DNA of 36,530 bases from Acidobacteriota bacterium (GCA_021790995.1 JAJYFA010000021.1:1-36530); one strand, 5' to 3'; shown: positions 24,997-34,011, numbered from the stretch's first letter. Made by a program: numbers and translations. The notes: a model not told the origin generated them from the letters alone.

Positions 24997-25230
24997 ATGA
25001 ACAGGGAACAGGGGAACAGGAACGGGCTACCCGCAGCAGCGGCGCCGCCCCTGCGCGACGATGGCCTCATCGTCGTGCAGGTTCGGCAAGGCCCGTTCGA
25101 ACTGACGATCGACTGGACGAACGCGTCCGACGTTTTCGCCGGCCGCTGGGTGAGCGCCCTAAGTGGGCTTCTGCTCATAGATTTGTGGCGGCTGGAGCGA
25201 AGAAATTGCCGCTCTGGTCTAACATGGTAG
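24997..25230 (+). CDS. Unidentified 77-residue frame, possible gene remnant
   Basis: The ATG directly follows the acylase stop codon and the frame ends four bases before the polyprenyl synthase start. The middle part (LIVVQVRQGPFELTIDW and FAGRWVSALSGLLLIDLWRLERR) reads like the beta strand plus final helix that ends some large membrane proteins, so it may be the 3' remnant of a lost membrane-protein gene. The first ten codons are the AACAGGG repeat and look non-coding. It may be untranslated; the assignment is weak. Confidence 0.3.
   Translation: MNREQGNRNGLPAAAAPPLRDDGLIVVQVRQGPFELTIDWTNASDVFAGRWVSALSGLLLIDLWRLERRNCRSGLTW
25000..25026. repeat. Short AACAGGG tandem repeat
   Basis: Four degenerate units follow each other: AACAGGG, AACAGGGG, AACAGG, AACGGG, immediately after the acylase stop codon. 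A similar GGAACAGGGG motif follows the monophosphatase stop codon on the minus strand (about 4445-4454) and GGGAACAGG occurs at about 4381-4389, so it may be a dispersed intergenic motif of this genome. Confidence 0.45.
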
Positions 25231-25234
25231 AAGC

Positions 25235-26125
25235 ATGTCTGCTGACGTAAAAGCACTGATCCAGGAGGGTGCGGCGCTGACCGACCGCGCGCTGGAGTCG
25301 CTGATTCCCTCCGCAACCACAGTCCCGGTTTCGATCCACAGCGCCATGCGCCACTCGGTCTTTGCCGGCGGCAAGCGTCTGCGGCCGGTACTGACCATGC
25401 AGGCCGGCGTCACGATTGCCGGCGCGCGGCCCAAAGGAATCGAGAGGCTGGGTGCGGCGCTCGAAATGCTCCATACCTATTCGCTCATCCACGACGACCT
25501 GCCCGCGCTCGACAACGACGATCTGCGCCGCGGCAAGCCCACCTGCCACAAGGCATTTGGCGAGGCTATCGCGATTCTGGCCGGCGACGCCTTGCAGACA
25601 CGCGCTTTCGAAGTGCTGGCCGGGCTCGACTGCCCGCCGGCCGCGACGGTCCAGATCATCGGCCTTGTCGCCAACGCGGTCGGCACCGTGGAAGGCATGA
25701 TCGGCGGCCAGGTGCTCGACATTGAAAGCGAACACCTGAAGCCCACGCCTGAATTGGTCGACTCCATCCATCGCGCGAAGACCGGCGCGCTGATCCGCGT
25801 CAGTGTTGTAGCAGGAGGGATCTTTGCCGGCGCCGCGGCCGACGATGTAGCGCGTCTCGATCGCTTCGGCCGCAAGGCCGGTCTTGCCTTTCAGATCGCC
25901 GACGACGTGCTCGATGTGACGGCGGACTCGGTGACGCTGGGCAAGACCGCCGGCAAGGATCAGGCCACGGAAAAAGCTACCTGGCCGGCTGTTTACGGCA
26001 TCGAACAGAGCCTGCGCGATGCCGCCCGGTTGATCGACGAAGCCTTCGCCGCGCTCGATCCCTACGGCAGCCGCGCCGATGGCCTGAAAGCCGTCGCTCA
26101 ATATCTCGTGGAACGTAAGAACTGA
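25235..26125 (+). CDS. ispA: Short-chain polyprenyl (farnesyl/geranylgeranyl) diphosphate synthase
   Basis: 296 residues, all-alpha isoprenyl diphosphate synthase that condenses isopentenyl diphosphate with allylic diphosphates. Visible motifs are GGKRLRP (45-51), the first aspartate-rich motif [11 protein letters not shown] (Asp87, Asp88, with the two-residue insertion typical of bacterial FPP synthases), and the second aspartate-rich motif ADDVLD (Asp223, Asp224, Asp227). Length is normal for bacterial FPP synthase. Chain length (C15 or C20) cannot be fixed. panD follows 67 bases downstream on the same strand. Confidence 0.92.
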   Translation: MSADVKALIQEGAALTDRALESLIPSATTVPVSIHSAMRHSVFAGGKRLRPVLTMQAGVTIAGARPKGIERLGAALEMLHTYSLIHDDLPALDNDDLRRGKPTCHKAFGEAIAILAGDALQTRAFEVLAGLDCPPAATVQIIGLVANAVGTVEGMIGGQVLDIESEHLKPTPELVDSIHRAKTGALIRVSVVAGGIFAGAAADDVARLDRFGRKAGLAFQIADDVLDVTADSVTLGKTAGKDQATEKATWPAVYGIEQSLRDAARLIDEAFAALDPYGSRADGLKAVAQYLVERKN

Positions 26126-26192
26126 TCCTGCATCCAATCAAGTGAGGGCGATCGCCTGCGACGACGCCCATCCAAAGGAGTTTCCCGCAGCC

Positions 26193-26552
26193 ATGTTTCG
26201 CAAACTGTTGAAGTCAAAGATCCATCGCGCCACCGTTACGCGCTCTGACCTGAACTACGAAGGCAGTATCGCCGTGGATGAGGCGCTGCTTGAAGCCGCG
26301 GATATCCAGCCTTTTGAGTCCGTGCACGTGTGGAACGTGAACAACGGCAGCCGTCTGCAAACCTATGCCGTAGTTGCCAAACGGGGCAGCGGCGAAGTCT
26401 GCCTGAACGGAGCCGCCGCGCGCATGGCGCAGCCGGGAGACCTGGTGATCATTGCCACCTTTGCCTGGCTTGATGAGAAAGAAGCCGCCGCAGCCAAGCC
26501 GAAGCTGGTCTTCGTCGATGCGCAAAACCGTATCGCGGCAAAGCACTCCTGA
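26193..26552 (+). CDS. panD: Aspartate 1-decarboxylase
   Basis: 119 residues. PanD makes beta-alanine from L-aspartate for pantothenate and coenzyme A synthesis. The proenzyme self-cleaves at Gly24-Ser25 (NYEGSI here), leaving a pyruvoyl group on the new N-terminus. Other family marks are [22 protein letters not shown] and the segment [17 protein letters not shown]. The ATG at 26193 is preferred because AAAGGAG lies about 12 bases upstream and the protein then starts at the conserved [11 protein letters not shown]; an in-frame ATG/GTG-type start 17 codons earlier would add unrelated sequence. Confidence 0.96.
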   Translation: MFRKLLKSKIHRATVTRSDLNYEGSIAVDEALLEAADIQPFESVHVWNVNNGSRLQTYAVVAKRGSGEVCLNGAAARMAQPGDLVIIATFAWLDEKEAAAAKPKLVFVDAQNRIAAKHS

Positions 26553-26604
26553 CGCGGCTCTTGGGCCAGTCTGTAGAGAAACGCGCCACGTAAAAGATCA
26601 GGCA

Positions 26605-26636
26605 CAAAAGAGCACAACGGAAATCATGCCCTTTTG
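26605..26636 (+). terminator. Candidate terminator after panD
   Basis: CAAAAGAGCA (26605-26614) pairs with TGCCCTTTTG (26627-26636) with one mismatch and a 12-base loop; the right arm carries TTTT. It lies about 50 bases past the panD stop, before a convergent gene. Confidence 0.35.
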
Positions 26637-26670
26637 AGAGCAGGACTTTGCGACTTGCCGCTGAGTCTTC

Positions 26671-27003
26671 TTACCGATTCAGAACCCGGCGCAGCTTCTC
26701 GCCTTGTTCTGAGAGGTCATCCACCGCCGCTTGCGTACGGTTGAGCATACCCTGAACCTCTTCGAGATAGGCGGGAAGCGCATTCCACCACTTGCACACC
26801 ACATCCTGCTGGTCGAGCATGGCCAGAGCCGCGCCCGCGATGGCTGCTACCAGTCCGGCGCGCCGCTTGCCTGTAACCAGAAGCGCCCCGCTTGCGGCCA
26901 GCGTACCCGCCGCGACCATGCCGACCCAACGGCTGGAATCGGCTCCCCCGGCGTTTGTTGCGCCCGCGTCGCGCGCTGCATCTGAGAGCGGTACCACCAC
27001 CAT
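26671..27003 (-). CDS. Small membrane protein of unknown function
   Basis: 110 residues, with AGGAG six bases before the ATG. Two hydrophobic segments (about 26-45, WVGMVAAGTLAASGALLVTG, and 50-64, GLVAAIAGAALAML) are separated by a basic GKRRA turn, giving a helical hairpin. The C-terminal half is amphipathic (YLEEVQGMLNRTQAAVDDLSEQ), probably a coiled coil. It is not recognised as a named family and no function is proposed. It follows the next upstream minus-strand gene after about 120 bases. Confidence 0.7.
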   Translation of the reverse strand: MVVVPLSDAARDAGATNAGGADSSRWVGMVAAGTLAASGALLVTGKRRAGLVAAIAGAALAMLDQQDVVCKWWNALPAYLEEVQGMLNRTQAAVDDLSEQGEKLRRVLNR

Positions 27004-27122
27004 GACATCTCCTCGCGTTTCTCAAACGTAGATGAGTCTGAAGTCCTGTTGCCTCTCAAGTATTACCTGAAAACTCTGCCGCAGTGGAGAAAAATCAGCT
27101 CGAAACCCGCAACCCGGCTCTC

Positions 27123-27431
27123 TCAATCGAGGTCGATCTCGCGCATCGGCTTGACCTCGGGCGCATCCTTGGCTTTGCGCAGGGCCTCGGCGAATCGCTT
27201 TTCCAGCAGATCAGCCTTGTTCTTCTCGGCGTCCACGCTCTGCCGGAAGATCGACTCTGTCCGCTCCCCGTGCTCGCGCATGGCTTTGGCCGCAGTCTCC
27301 AGATCCTCGAACATGCGCTTGCGCGGCGCCGGCGTGTGGCTCACCACCAGCCCGGTGGTGGCGTCTATCTTCAGCATGGCCCCGCAATCCGGGCAGGCCA
27401 CCTCAAACGTCTTGTCCTTGCTCTTCCCCAT
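27123..27431 (-). CDS. Small zinc-ribbon-like protein with a charged helix
   Basis: 102 residues. A single Cys-x2-Cys knuckle (Cys13, Cys16 in ACPDCGAML) is followed by a beta-like stretch and His32, then a long charged helix (MFEDLETAAKAMREHGERTE and KNKADLLEKRFAEALRKAKD), probably a coiled coil. Only half of a classic zinc ribbon is present, so a metal site would need a dimer or the histidine. The start ATG at 27431 has no Shine-Dalgarno sequence and sits about 10 bases after a good -10 box, so the mRNA may be leaderless. No named family is recognised. Confidence 0.72.
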   Translation of the reverse strand: MGKSKDKTFEVACPDCGAMLKIDATTGLVVSHTPAPRKRMFEDLETAAKAMREHGERTESIFRQSVDAEKNKADLLEKRFAEALRKAKDAPEVKPMREIDLD

Positions 27432-27440
27432 AGCACTAGA

Positions 27441-27469
27441 ATTTTAGAACATCCTCGAGGATGTCTGAA
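27441..27469 (-). promoter_or_regulatory. Promoter with a 16-bp perfect palindrome filling the spacer
   Basis: On the minus strand TTCAGA (27464-27469) and TAAAAT (27441-27446) are separated by exactly 17 bp. The spacer holds ACATCCTCGAGGATGT (27449-27464), which is its own reverse complement. Transcription would begin near 27434, within a few bases of the ATG at 27431. A dimeric repressor bound there would block RNA polymerase. Confidence 0.55.
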
Positions 27470-27525
27470 CGCGCTGGAAGCGGAGCGCATTGTCGCTGAC
27501 CGGATAGCTCGCTGACTTGCTGTCC

Positions 27526-29070
27526 TTACGTCACCGGCCCCGGATTGAACAAGGCAAACTCGTTATGCAGGCCCCAGTGGTCGGCCCAAACTTTCGTTCT
27601 CCCACTGGCCACCTCCAAAACCAGTGAAAAAATCTCCCAGCCGATCTCTTCGACGGTCCTTTCGGCGGTTGCAATCCGCCCCGCGTCCACGTCGATCAGA
27701 TCGGGCCAGCGCCGCTTGAGGCCGCTGTTCGTCGACACTTTGATTACCGGCGCCATGGCCAGTCCGTAGGGTGTGCCGCGGCCGGTCGTGAAGATGTGCA
27801 CATTCATCGACGCCGCCAGTTGCAGTGTGCCGCAAATGAAGTCGCTGGCCGGCGTGGCTGCAAACACCAGCCCCTTCTGCGTTACGCGTTCGCCCGGTCC
27901 GGCGACGCCAACGAGCGCCGTGCTGCCCGCCTTGGCGATCGATCCCATCGCCTTCTCGACCACGTTTGCGAGGCCGCCCTGCTTGTTGCCCGGCGTAGGA
28001 TTTGCCGCGCGATCCGCGCCACCCAGCCGCAGGTAGTCGTCGTACCAGGCCATCTCGCGCACAAAGGCGCGGGCAACATCAGGCGTAGCTGCGCGCGCGG
28101 TGAGCAGGTGCGCCGCGTCGCGCACCTCCGTGACTTCAGAGAACATCACTGTCGCTCCGGCGCGCACCAGCAGATCGGCGGCAAAGCCAACGGCAGGATT
28201 CGCCGTCACGCCCGAGAGCGCATCCGATCCTCCGCATTGCAGCCCCACGACCAGGTCAGAGGCCGGGCACGTTACGCGCCGCCGCTGGTTCAACTTCTCA
28301 AGCTTCTTTTCGGCGAGCGTCATGATGTTGGCGACGATCTCGCCGAAGCCCTGCTTTGCGTCCTGCAGCACAGCGACTGAGGGTTCGCCGGCAAGCACGG
28401 GAAGCTCGCTGGCGGGCATCAGCCGTACGGGCTGAAGCTTTTCGCAGCCCAGGCTCACCACCAACACCTCGCCGCCGAAGTTGGGATGGAGCGCCAGGTT
28501 GCGCAGCGTGCGAATGGGAATGGCCGCGCCCGGCGCATCGATGGCCACGCCGCAGCCGTAAGGGTGCGTAATGGCGACTACATCATCCACACGCGGGAAG
28601 TGCGGCAGAATCTCTGCCTTGATGCGCTCGACCGCGTGCTTCACCGTTGGCGCCACACACTGCACCGTCGTGCTGATGCCGAGAATGTTCTTTGTCCCTG
28701 CCGTACCGTCAGGATTGCGAAAGCCCTGGAAGGTGTAGCCCTCAAGAGGCGCCAGTGGCGCGGGCGGCGCGGTGGCCAGTGGGCAGCAGTCGAGCGGCGG
28801 CGCTTCAGGTGGCTTCATCAAGCCTTCATGCACCCAACTGCCGCGTGCGATGGCGCGGCTTGCGTAGCCGATGGTGACGCCGTAGCGCACAATCGCCTCG
28901 CCCTCGGCCAGATCGATCAACGCCACCTTGTGCACTTCGGGAACCGCCTCGCATAGCTCCAGCCCCGACGCAAATTTGGCGCCCGCTGGCAAGCCGCCCT
29001 CGTTGACAACAATGGCGACATTGTCGCGCTCATGGACGCGAAGAAAGCGAGGCTCGACGCTGGATGTCAT
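27526..29070 (-). CDS. garD: Galactarate dehydratase-type protein (UxaA/GarD family)
   Basis: 514 residues. The N-terminal part (about 8-90) is the SAF-like domain of altronate/galactarate dehydratases ([19 protein letters not shown]). The large C-terminal domain starts with [19 protein letters not shown] and contains [37 protein letters not shown] and [10 protein letters not shown]. The end [10 protein letters not shown] resembles E. coli GarD. GarD removes water from galactarate to give 5-keto-4-deoxyglucarate; UxaA does the same for altronate. The adjacent glucarate dehydratase and aldolase favour the galactarate role. It lies 51 bases downstream of gudD and is probably in one transcript with it. 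Confidence 0.85.
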   Translation of the reverse strand: MTSSVEPRFLRVHERDNVAIVVNEGGLPAGAKFASGLELCEAVPEVHKVALIDLAEGEAIVRYGVTIGYASRAIARGSWVHEGLMKPPEAPPLDCCPLATAPPAPLAPLEGYTFQGFRNPDGTAGTKNILGISTTVQCVAPTVKHAVERIKAEILPHFPRVDDVVAITHPYGCGVAIDAPGAAIPIRTLRNLALHPNFGGEVLVVSLGCEKLQPVRLMPASELPVLAGEPSVAVLQDAKQGFGEIVANIMTLAEKKLEKLNQRRRVTCPASDLVVGLQCGGSDALSGVTANPAVGFAADLLVRAGATVMFSEVTEVRDAAHLLTARAATPDVARAFVREMAWYDDYLRLGGADRAANPTPGNKQGGLANVVEKAMGSIAKAGSTALVGVAGPGERVTQKGLVFAATPASDFICGTLQLAASMNVHIFTTGRGTPYGLAMAPVIKVSTNSGLKRRWPDLIDVDAGRIATAERTVEEIGWEIFSLVLEVASGRTKVWADHWGLHNEFALFNPGPVT

Positions 29071-29121
29071 GGGACTATGGTATCCCCGCCCTGAGCATTC
29101 GCCACGCCCTTGCGCCCCTCT

Positions 29122-30474
29122 TCATCGCAACAGGCAGGGCCGCCTGGGATCGAACTTCCAACCCGGAATCAGAAACTGCATCGCCGCGGCATCGTCGCGC
29201 GCGCCCAGTCCCTTCGCTTTATAGAGTTCGTGCGCACGCTCGACGGCGTCGAAGTCGAGATTGACGCCCAGCCCCGGCCGTTCCGGTACGGCAATCGTAC
29301 CGCCTTCGATCCGGAAGGGATTGCGCGTCAGATGCTGCCCGTCCTGCCAGATCCAGTGCGTGTCGATTGCGGTGATTTTGCCCACGGCAGCCGCGGCTAC
29401 CTGCGTCACCATCGCCAGCGAAATGTCGAAGTGATTGTTCGAGTGCGCTCCCCAGGTGAGGCCGTGTTCACGGCAGGTCGAAGAGACGCGCACCGCTCCC
29501 TGCATGGTCCAGAAGTGCGGGTCAGCCAGCGGAATGTCGACCGCGCGCAGCGCGATTGCGTGCCGCAGCTCGCGCCAGTCCGTTGCCACCATATTGGTCG
29601 CGGTGGGCAGCCCCGCCGCCTGGCGAAACTCCGCCATGATCTCGCGGCTGGAAAATCCCGGTTCCGCGCCGCATGGGTCTTCGGCGTACGCCAAAACATC
29701 CTGCTTGCCCATGCAGAGAGCAATCGCCTCCTTCAGGCTCCATGCGCCGTTGGGATCGAGCGTGATGCGCGCCTCGGGAAACCGCTCGTGCAGCGCCTCC
29801 GCGGCCTTCATCTCCGCAGCGCCCTCGAGCACGCCGCCTTTCAGCTTGAAGTCGTTGAAGCCGTACTGCGCCTGCGCCGCCTCGGCCTGCCTGACGATCG
29901 CTTCCGCCGTTAGCGATTCCTCATCGCGCACGCGGAACCATCCGCGCGCCTGGTCGCCGGCTCGCCGGTAGTCGAGACCGGTCTTTCTGCTGTCGCCTAC
30001 AAAGAAGAGATAGCCCAGTACTGGCACGCTTTTGCGTTGCTGCCCCTCGCCGAGCAGCGCCGCAACCGGGACACCGTGAAATTGGCCGAGCAGATCGAGC
30101 AAAGCCGACTCAATCGCCGTCATCGCGTGAATCGTCACGCGCAAGTCGAAGGTCTGCTGCCCGCGCCCAGCGGCATCGCGGTCCCCGAACCGATCCCGCA
30201 TCGCGTCGAGTACCGCGTTGCAGCCGGAGATCTCGCTGCCAATCACGAGCAGCGCCGCTTCTTCCAGCACGCGGCGAATCTTCTCTCCGCCGGGAACCTC
30301 ACCCACGCCTGTATTTCCGGCTTCGTCCGTGAGCACCACCAGATTGCGCGTGAAGTACGGCCCGTGCGCGCCGCTCAGATTGAGCAGCATACTGTCCTGG
30401 CCCGCCACCGGAACCACCCGCATGGCGGCAACTCGCGGCGATTTGCCGGCAACTTCGATTCTCTTTCCGTTCAT
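29122..30474 (-). CDS. gudD: Glucarate dehydratase
   Basis: 450 residues, enolase superfamily. It dehydrates D-glucarate (and L-idarate) to 5-keto-4-deoxyglucarate. Active-site residues align with E. coli GudD at a constant offset of five: Lys210 and Lys212 (FKLKGG), Asp240 (LDPNG), Glu271, Asn294 (TNMVATDW), Asp318 ([10 protein letters not shown]) and His344 ([14 protein letters not shown]). The start at 30474 is chosen because AGGAAAG lies upstream and the length then matches the family; the frame continues upstream for 36 codons of basic, unlike sequence. It is divergent from the mannonate-dehydratase-like gene. Confidence 0.95.
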   Translation of the reverse strand: MNGKRIEVAGKSPRVAAMRVVPVAGQDSMLLNLSGAHGPYFTRNLVVLTDEAGNTGVGEVPGGEKIRRVLEEAALLVIGSEISGCNAVLDAMRDRFGDRDAAGRGQQTFDLRVTIHAMTAIESALLDLLGQFHGVPVAALLGEGQQRKSVPVLGYLFFVGDSRKTGLDYRRAGDQARGWFRVRDEESLTAEAIVRQAEAAQAQYGFNDFKLKGGVLEGAAEMKAAEALHERFPEARITLDPNGAWSLKEAIALCMGKQDVLAYAEDPCGAEPGFSSREIMAEFRQAAGLPTATNMVATDWRELRHAIALRAVDIPLADPHFWTMQGAVRVSSTCREHGLTWGAHSNNHFDISLAMVTQVAAAAVGKITAIDTHWIWQDGQHLTRNPFRIEGGTIAVPERPGLGVNLDFDAVERAHELYKAKGLGARDDAAAMQFLIPGWKFDPRRPCLLR

Positions 30475-30561
30475 CGGGTCTTTCCTGCGTTTCTGCTTTT
30501 TTCCGCGCCGGCGGAGTGAGACCTCAGCATCGTTTCCGCCCGTATCAGTCAACTTTACAGA

Positions 30562-30581
30562 TGTACCCAGGTTCGCGTACA
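30562..30581. promoter_or_regulatory. Inverted repeat in the divergent aldarate promoter region
   Basis: TGTAC (30562-30566) and GTACA (30577-30581) flank a 10-base spacer in the 140-base gap between gudD (minus) and the plus-strand genes. The size and position would suit a dimeric regulator acting on both operons. No regulator gene is present in the cluster. Confidence 0.35.
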
Positions 30582-30614
30582 AGGTTGTGAACGACGCGAG
30601 AGGGAACGCTTTTT

Positions 30615-31721
30615 ATGAATCGAAGAGAGTTTCTTGTTTCGAGCAGTGCGGCCGGCGTCCTGGCCTCGACCGGTATAGCGCCTGCGCCGGCAGACGCCAC
30701 GCCTGTCGGCACGGAAGAGCGCATGAAGCTCGGCGACCAGACCGCACCCACCAACGACACTCACCTGAAGTACCTGGCCCGGTACGGCGTGCGCAACATC
30801 TGCGGCTATCCGGAGATCGCCGGCGACCGGCTCTACGCCACGGTTGACGAACTCAAGCGCATAACCGATAGGGCCGCGAAATACGGCATCAGTATCGATT
30901 GCATTGCCCCGCCGTTTCTTGGATCCAGCTATATCGACCGAGAGAAGCATCCGGCCATCATGCTGGCCGAGAGTCCCGAACGCGACCGCGATATCGAGCA
31001 GTTGCAAACCCTGATTCGCAACTGCGCGCAGGCCGGAGTTCCGGCGATCAAGTACAACATGAGCATTCTCGGCGTGCTGCGCACCGGCCGAGAGCCGGGC
31101 CGCGGCGACGCGCTTTACCACCAGTGGAAGCTCGCCGAGGCGCATCCGGAAACGCCGCTCACCCGCGCCGGAGTAGTCAACGCCGACGCCTTCTGGGAGC
31201 GCATCACATACTTTCTCGACCGAGTGATCCCGGTGGCCAACGAGTACAAGATCCGCATGGCCTGCCATCCCCAGGACCCCGGCGTTCCGCCCGCAGGCTA
31301 CCAGGGCGTCAACCGTGTGCTCGGCACCGTCGACGGCCTGAAGAGGTTCATCAGCATCCAGGAGAGTCCCTACCACGGCCTCAACTTTTGTCAGGGAACC
31401 ATCTCTGAGGATCTCGAAGATCCCGGTACGCAGATTTTCGACGTAATCCGCTACTTTGGCACGCGCAAGAAGATCTTCAACGTGCACTTCCGCAATATTC
31501 GCGGCCACCGCAACGACTTCATCGAGGTCTTTCCCGACGAGGGCGATGTGGATTTTGTTAAAGCCATCCGCGTCTACAGGGATGTTGGTTATCACTACAT
31601 GCTCATGCCCGATCACGTGCCGATTGCGGCCGACAACGCCGATCCCCATAGCCTGCAATCGTTCGCCTACTGTTACGGCTACATTCGCGGACTGATTCAA
31701 TCGCTCTACGAGAACGGCTGA
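30615..31721 (+). CDS. Mannonate dehydratase-like TIM-barrel protein with Tat signal
   Basis: 368 residues, GAGAGGGA upstream of the ATG. The N-terminus has a twin-arginine signal (NRREFLVSSSAAGVLASTG), unusual for a sugar-acid dehydratase. The rest resembles UxuA: MACHPQDPGVP, LNFCQGTISEDL, FNVHFRNIRGH, the FIEVFPDEGDVD segment and YHYMLMPDHVP, which carry the metal-binding His/Cys/Asp residues. UxuA converts D-mannonate to 2-keto-3-deoxygluconate. Location between gudD and a sugar-acid transporter supports a role in uronate/aldarate use, possibly in the periplasm. Reaction and substrate are inferred. Confidence 0.82.
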   Translation: MNRREFLVSSSAAGVLASTGIAPAPADATPVGTEERMKLGDQTAPTNDTHLKYLARYGVRNICGYPEIAGDRLYATVDELKRITDRAAKYGISIDCIAPPFLGSSYIDREKHPAIMLAESPERDRDIEQLQTLIRNCAQAGVPAIKYNMSILGVLRTGREPGRGDALYHQWKLAEAHPETPLTRAGVVNADAFWERITYFLDRVIPVANEYKIRMACHPQDPGVPPAGYQGVNRVLGTVDGLKRFISIQESPYHGLNFCQGTISEDLEDPGTQIFDVIRYFGTRKKIFNVHFRNIRGHRNDFIEVFPDEGDVDFVKAIRVYRDVGYHYMLMPDHVPIAADNADPHSLQSFAYCYGYIRGLIQSLYENG

Positions 31722-31778
31722 GACGCGGCTGCGGCATGATACCGTGAAACCGAAACCTTGCGATCGAAAGGATGCGGC

Positions 31779-33113
31779 TTGAGCGAAGAACGAGAGGGAC
31801 AGCGACAGACGCACGTTCGCTATCTCATCATCACGATTCTGTTCATCGTCAGTTGCTTCAGCTTTGCCGACCGCTCGGCGCTGTCGCAGGCGGTTTCGGT
31901 CATGCCTGCGGCGATGAACATGAATGCGCAGCGCCTGAGCTATCTGCTCTTCGCCTTTGGATGGGCCTATGCGCTGGGGCAGTTGCCTGCGGGCGGCCTG
32001 CTCGACCGCTTTGGATCGAAGCGCGTCTACGGCATCGCCATCGTCGCCTGGTCCCTCTGCGCCTTTCTCACGGCCCTCGCCGGCTACCTTGCCGCAAGCG
32101 CCGCCTTCACGGCGATCTTCATTCTTCGCGTGCTCTCGGGTCTCTTTCAATCGCCGGTTTTCCCCGGCAACGGGCGCATCGTCGCCGCGTGGTTCCCTAC
32201 TTCGGAGCGCGGACGCGCTTCGGCCATCTTCAACTCGTCGCAGTATTTCGCGCTGCCCATCTTCGCGCCCATCTTCGGATGGCTGATCCATCTCTCGGGC
32301 TGGCGCAGTTGTTTCTGGTTTATGGGCGTGCTGGGCATCGCGCTCACCACGGTCTGGTTCACGAACATTTACGGCGTCAAAGAACATCCGCGTATTGCGC
32401 CGGCGGAGATTGACGCCATCGAGCGCGGGGGTGGTCTGGTGAACACCGACTCGGCCGCCAGCGCCAAGAAAAACACACTCACCTGGGCCACGGTGAAGAA
32501 GCTGATGAGCTACCGCATGCTGGTGGGCGTTTACATCGGTCAGTACTGCATTACGACGCTCACGTGGTTTTTTCTCACCTGGTTTCCGCTCTATCTCTCG
32601 CAGGCGCGTCACATGTCGGTGATCAAAGTGGGATTTGCGGCAGCGGTGCCAGGCCTGTGTGGAGGGTTCGGTGGCGTTCTCGGCGGGGTCTTCTCTGATC
32701 GTCTGCTGCGCCGCGGCCACTCGCTCAGCTTTGCCCGCAAGCTGCCCATCATGGCGGGTATGGCGTTGTCCATGACAATCATCGCCTGCAACTACGCATC
32801 ATCGCAGAGCATCATGCTGCTCTTCATGTCGGTCTCGTTCTTTGGCAAGGGCATTGGCGCGCTGGGCTGGACGGTGGTTTCCGACACTTCGCCGAAAGGC
32901 ATGGTGGGCATGAACGGCGCGCTCTTCAACCTCTTCGGCAATATGGCTGGAATCACCACGCCGCTCATCATCGGCTACATTGTGGCGAAGACCCACTCTT
33001 ACAACGGCGCGCTGATCTTTGTCGCGTTCATTGCCTTCTGCGCGATCGTCAGTTACGGCCCGATTGTGGGCGAGATCAAACGGCTCGACTTTGGCGCCGA
33101 TGCGGCATCGTAG
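31779..33113 (+). CDS. MFS transporter, ACS family (hexarate/hexuronate type)
   Basis: 444 residues with about 12 hydrophobic helices. The beginning (YLIITILFIVSCFSFADRSAL) and the loop GGLLDRFGSKRVYG match the anion:cation symporter branch that includes glucarate/galactarate and hexuronate importers; the central ERGRASAIFNSSQYFALPIF segment is also typical. The TTG at 31779 is preferred as start because AAAGGA lies six bases upstream; another TTG at 31758 is possible. It is flanked by the UxuA-like gene (57 bases) and the aldolase (57 bases), so import of glucarate or galactarate by proton symport is the likely role. Confidence 0.88.
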   Translation: MSEEREGQRQTHVRYLIITILFIVSCFSFADRSALSQAVSVMPAAMNMNAQRLSYLLFAFGWAYALGQLPAGGLLDRFGSKRVYGIAIVAWSLCAFLTALAGYLAASAAFTAIFILRVLSGLFQSPVFPGNGRIVAAWFPTSERGRASAIFNSSQYFALPIFAPIFGWLIHLSGWRSCFWFMGVLGIALTTVWFTNIYGVKEHPRIAPAEIDAIERGGGLVNTDSAASAKKNTLTWATVKKLMSYRMLVGVYIGQYCITTLTWFFLTWFPLYLSQARHMSVIKVGFAAAVPGLCGGFGGVLGGVFSDRLLRRGHSLSFARKLPIMAGMALSMTIIACNYASSQSIMLLFMSVSFFGKGIGALGWTVVSDTSPKGMVGMNGALFNLFGNMAGITTPLIIGYIVAKTHSYNGALIFVAFIAFCAIVSYGPIVGEIKRLDFGADAAS

Positions 33114-33170
33114 CGCGGGGCCCCGGGCCCGCAGCCACGGCGCTTACAATCGGCAAAGGAGAGTGATCCC

Positions 33171-33953
33171 ATGCCCGAATGGCCAGGCAATCTTCCCCGC
33201 AACGCATTCAAGCAGGCTCTCGCAAGCGGCGCACGGCAGGTCGGCCTGTGGTGCGGAATGGCCAGCCCCATTTCGGCTGAGATTCTGGCCGGCGCGGGAT
33301 TCGACTGGATCGTGATCGACGGCGAGCACGCGCCCAACGGCATCGCGACGCTGCTGCCGCAACTGCAGGCCATGCGCGGCGGCACGGCGGAGCCGGTCTT
33401 TCGCGTGCCGTGGAACGAGCCGGTCATTATCAAGCGGGCCCTCGACGTAGGCGCGCGCTCCCTGCTCATTCCTTTTGTGCAGAATGCCGATGAGGCACGC
33501 AAAGCCGTGGCCGCCACGCGCTATCCGCCGCTCGGCATTCGCGGCGTTTCCGTGGCGCCACGCGCCAACGACTACGGGCGCATTCAGAACTATCACCGCA
33601 ATGCGCACCTCGATATCTGTGTGCTGGTGCAGGTCGAAACCCGAGCCGCGCTCAAGGAGATTGAAGCCATCGCCGCGGTCGAGGGCGTCGATGGCATCTT
33701 CCTGGGCCCCAGCGATCTGGCCGCGGACTTTGGCCATCTCGGCAACCCGAAGCACCCCGAGGCGCAGGCCGCCATTCGCGACGCGGCCACGCGCATCCGC
33801 ACCGGGGGCAAAGCCGCGGGAACGCTCTCCGGCAGCGCTGACGACGCCGAGGCGCTCTTCGAGATGGGCTACAACTTCACCGCCGTGGGCAGCGACGTGG
33901 GTATTCTGGCGCGGAACGCCGAGGCGCTGGCCGCGCGCTTCCGCAGGAAGTAG
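33171..33953 (+). CDS. garL: HpcH/HpaI-family aldolase, probable 2-keto-3-deoxy-glucarate aldolase
   Basis: 260 residues, class II (metal-dependent) TIM-barrel aldolase. Visible motifs are GFDWIVIDGEHAPNG, FRVPWNEPVIIKRALDVGA, GIRGVSVAPRANDYG, the metal-binding Glu in LVQVETRAAL and Asp in GVDGIFLGPSDLAADFG. GGAGAG precedes the ATG. In the glucarate/galactarate pathway this enzyme splits the keto-deoxy-glucarate into pyruvate and tartronate semialdehyde. The neighbouring dehydratases and transporter make that role the best fit; 4-hydroxy-2-oxo-heptanedioate aldolase (HpaI) is the main alternative, but no aromatic-degradation genes are nearby. Confidence 0.88.
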   Translation: MPEWPGNLPRNAFKQALASGARQVGLWCGMASPISAEILAGAGFDWIVIDGEHAPNGIATLLPQLQAMRGGTAEPVFRVPWNEPVIIKRALDVGARSLLIPFVQNADEARKAVAATRYPPLGIRGVSVAPRANDYGRIQNYHRNAHLDICVLVQVETRAALKEIEAIAAVEGVDGIFLGPSDLAADFGHLGNPKHPEAQAAIRDAATRIRTGGKAAGTLSGSADDAEALFEMGYNFTAVGSDVGILARNAEALAARFRRK

Positions 33954-34011
33954 CCACGCGAGTTGCGCCCTCGTTCCACGGCGGACCTGCCGACCCTCGG
34001 TCGCGCCGCAA

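Noticed and set aside
30475-30582. Longer N-terminus for glucarate dehydratase
   Set aside because: The added 36 residues are basic and unlike the family, while the ATG at 30474 has a ribosome-binding site and gives the normal length.
30555-32720. Long open frame (721 codons) on the minus strand opposite the UxuA-like and MFS genes
   Set aside because: It mirrors two clearly recognisable plus-strand genes, has no family motifs and is rich in Arg/Ala/Gly, as expected for the antisense of GC-rich coding DNA.
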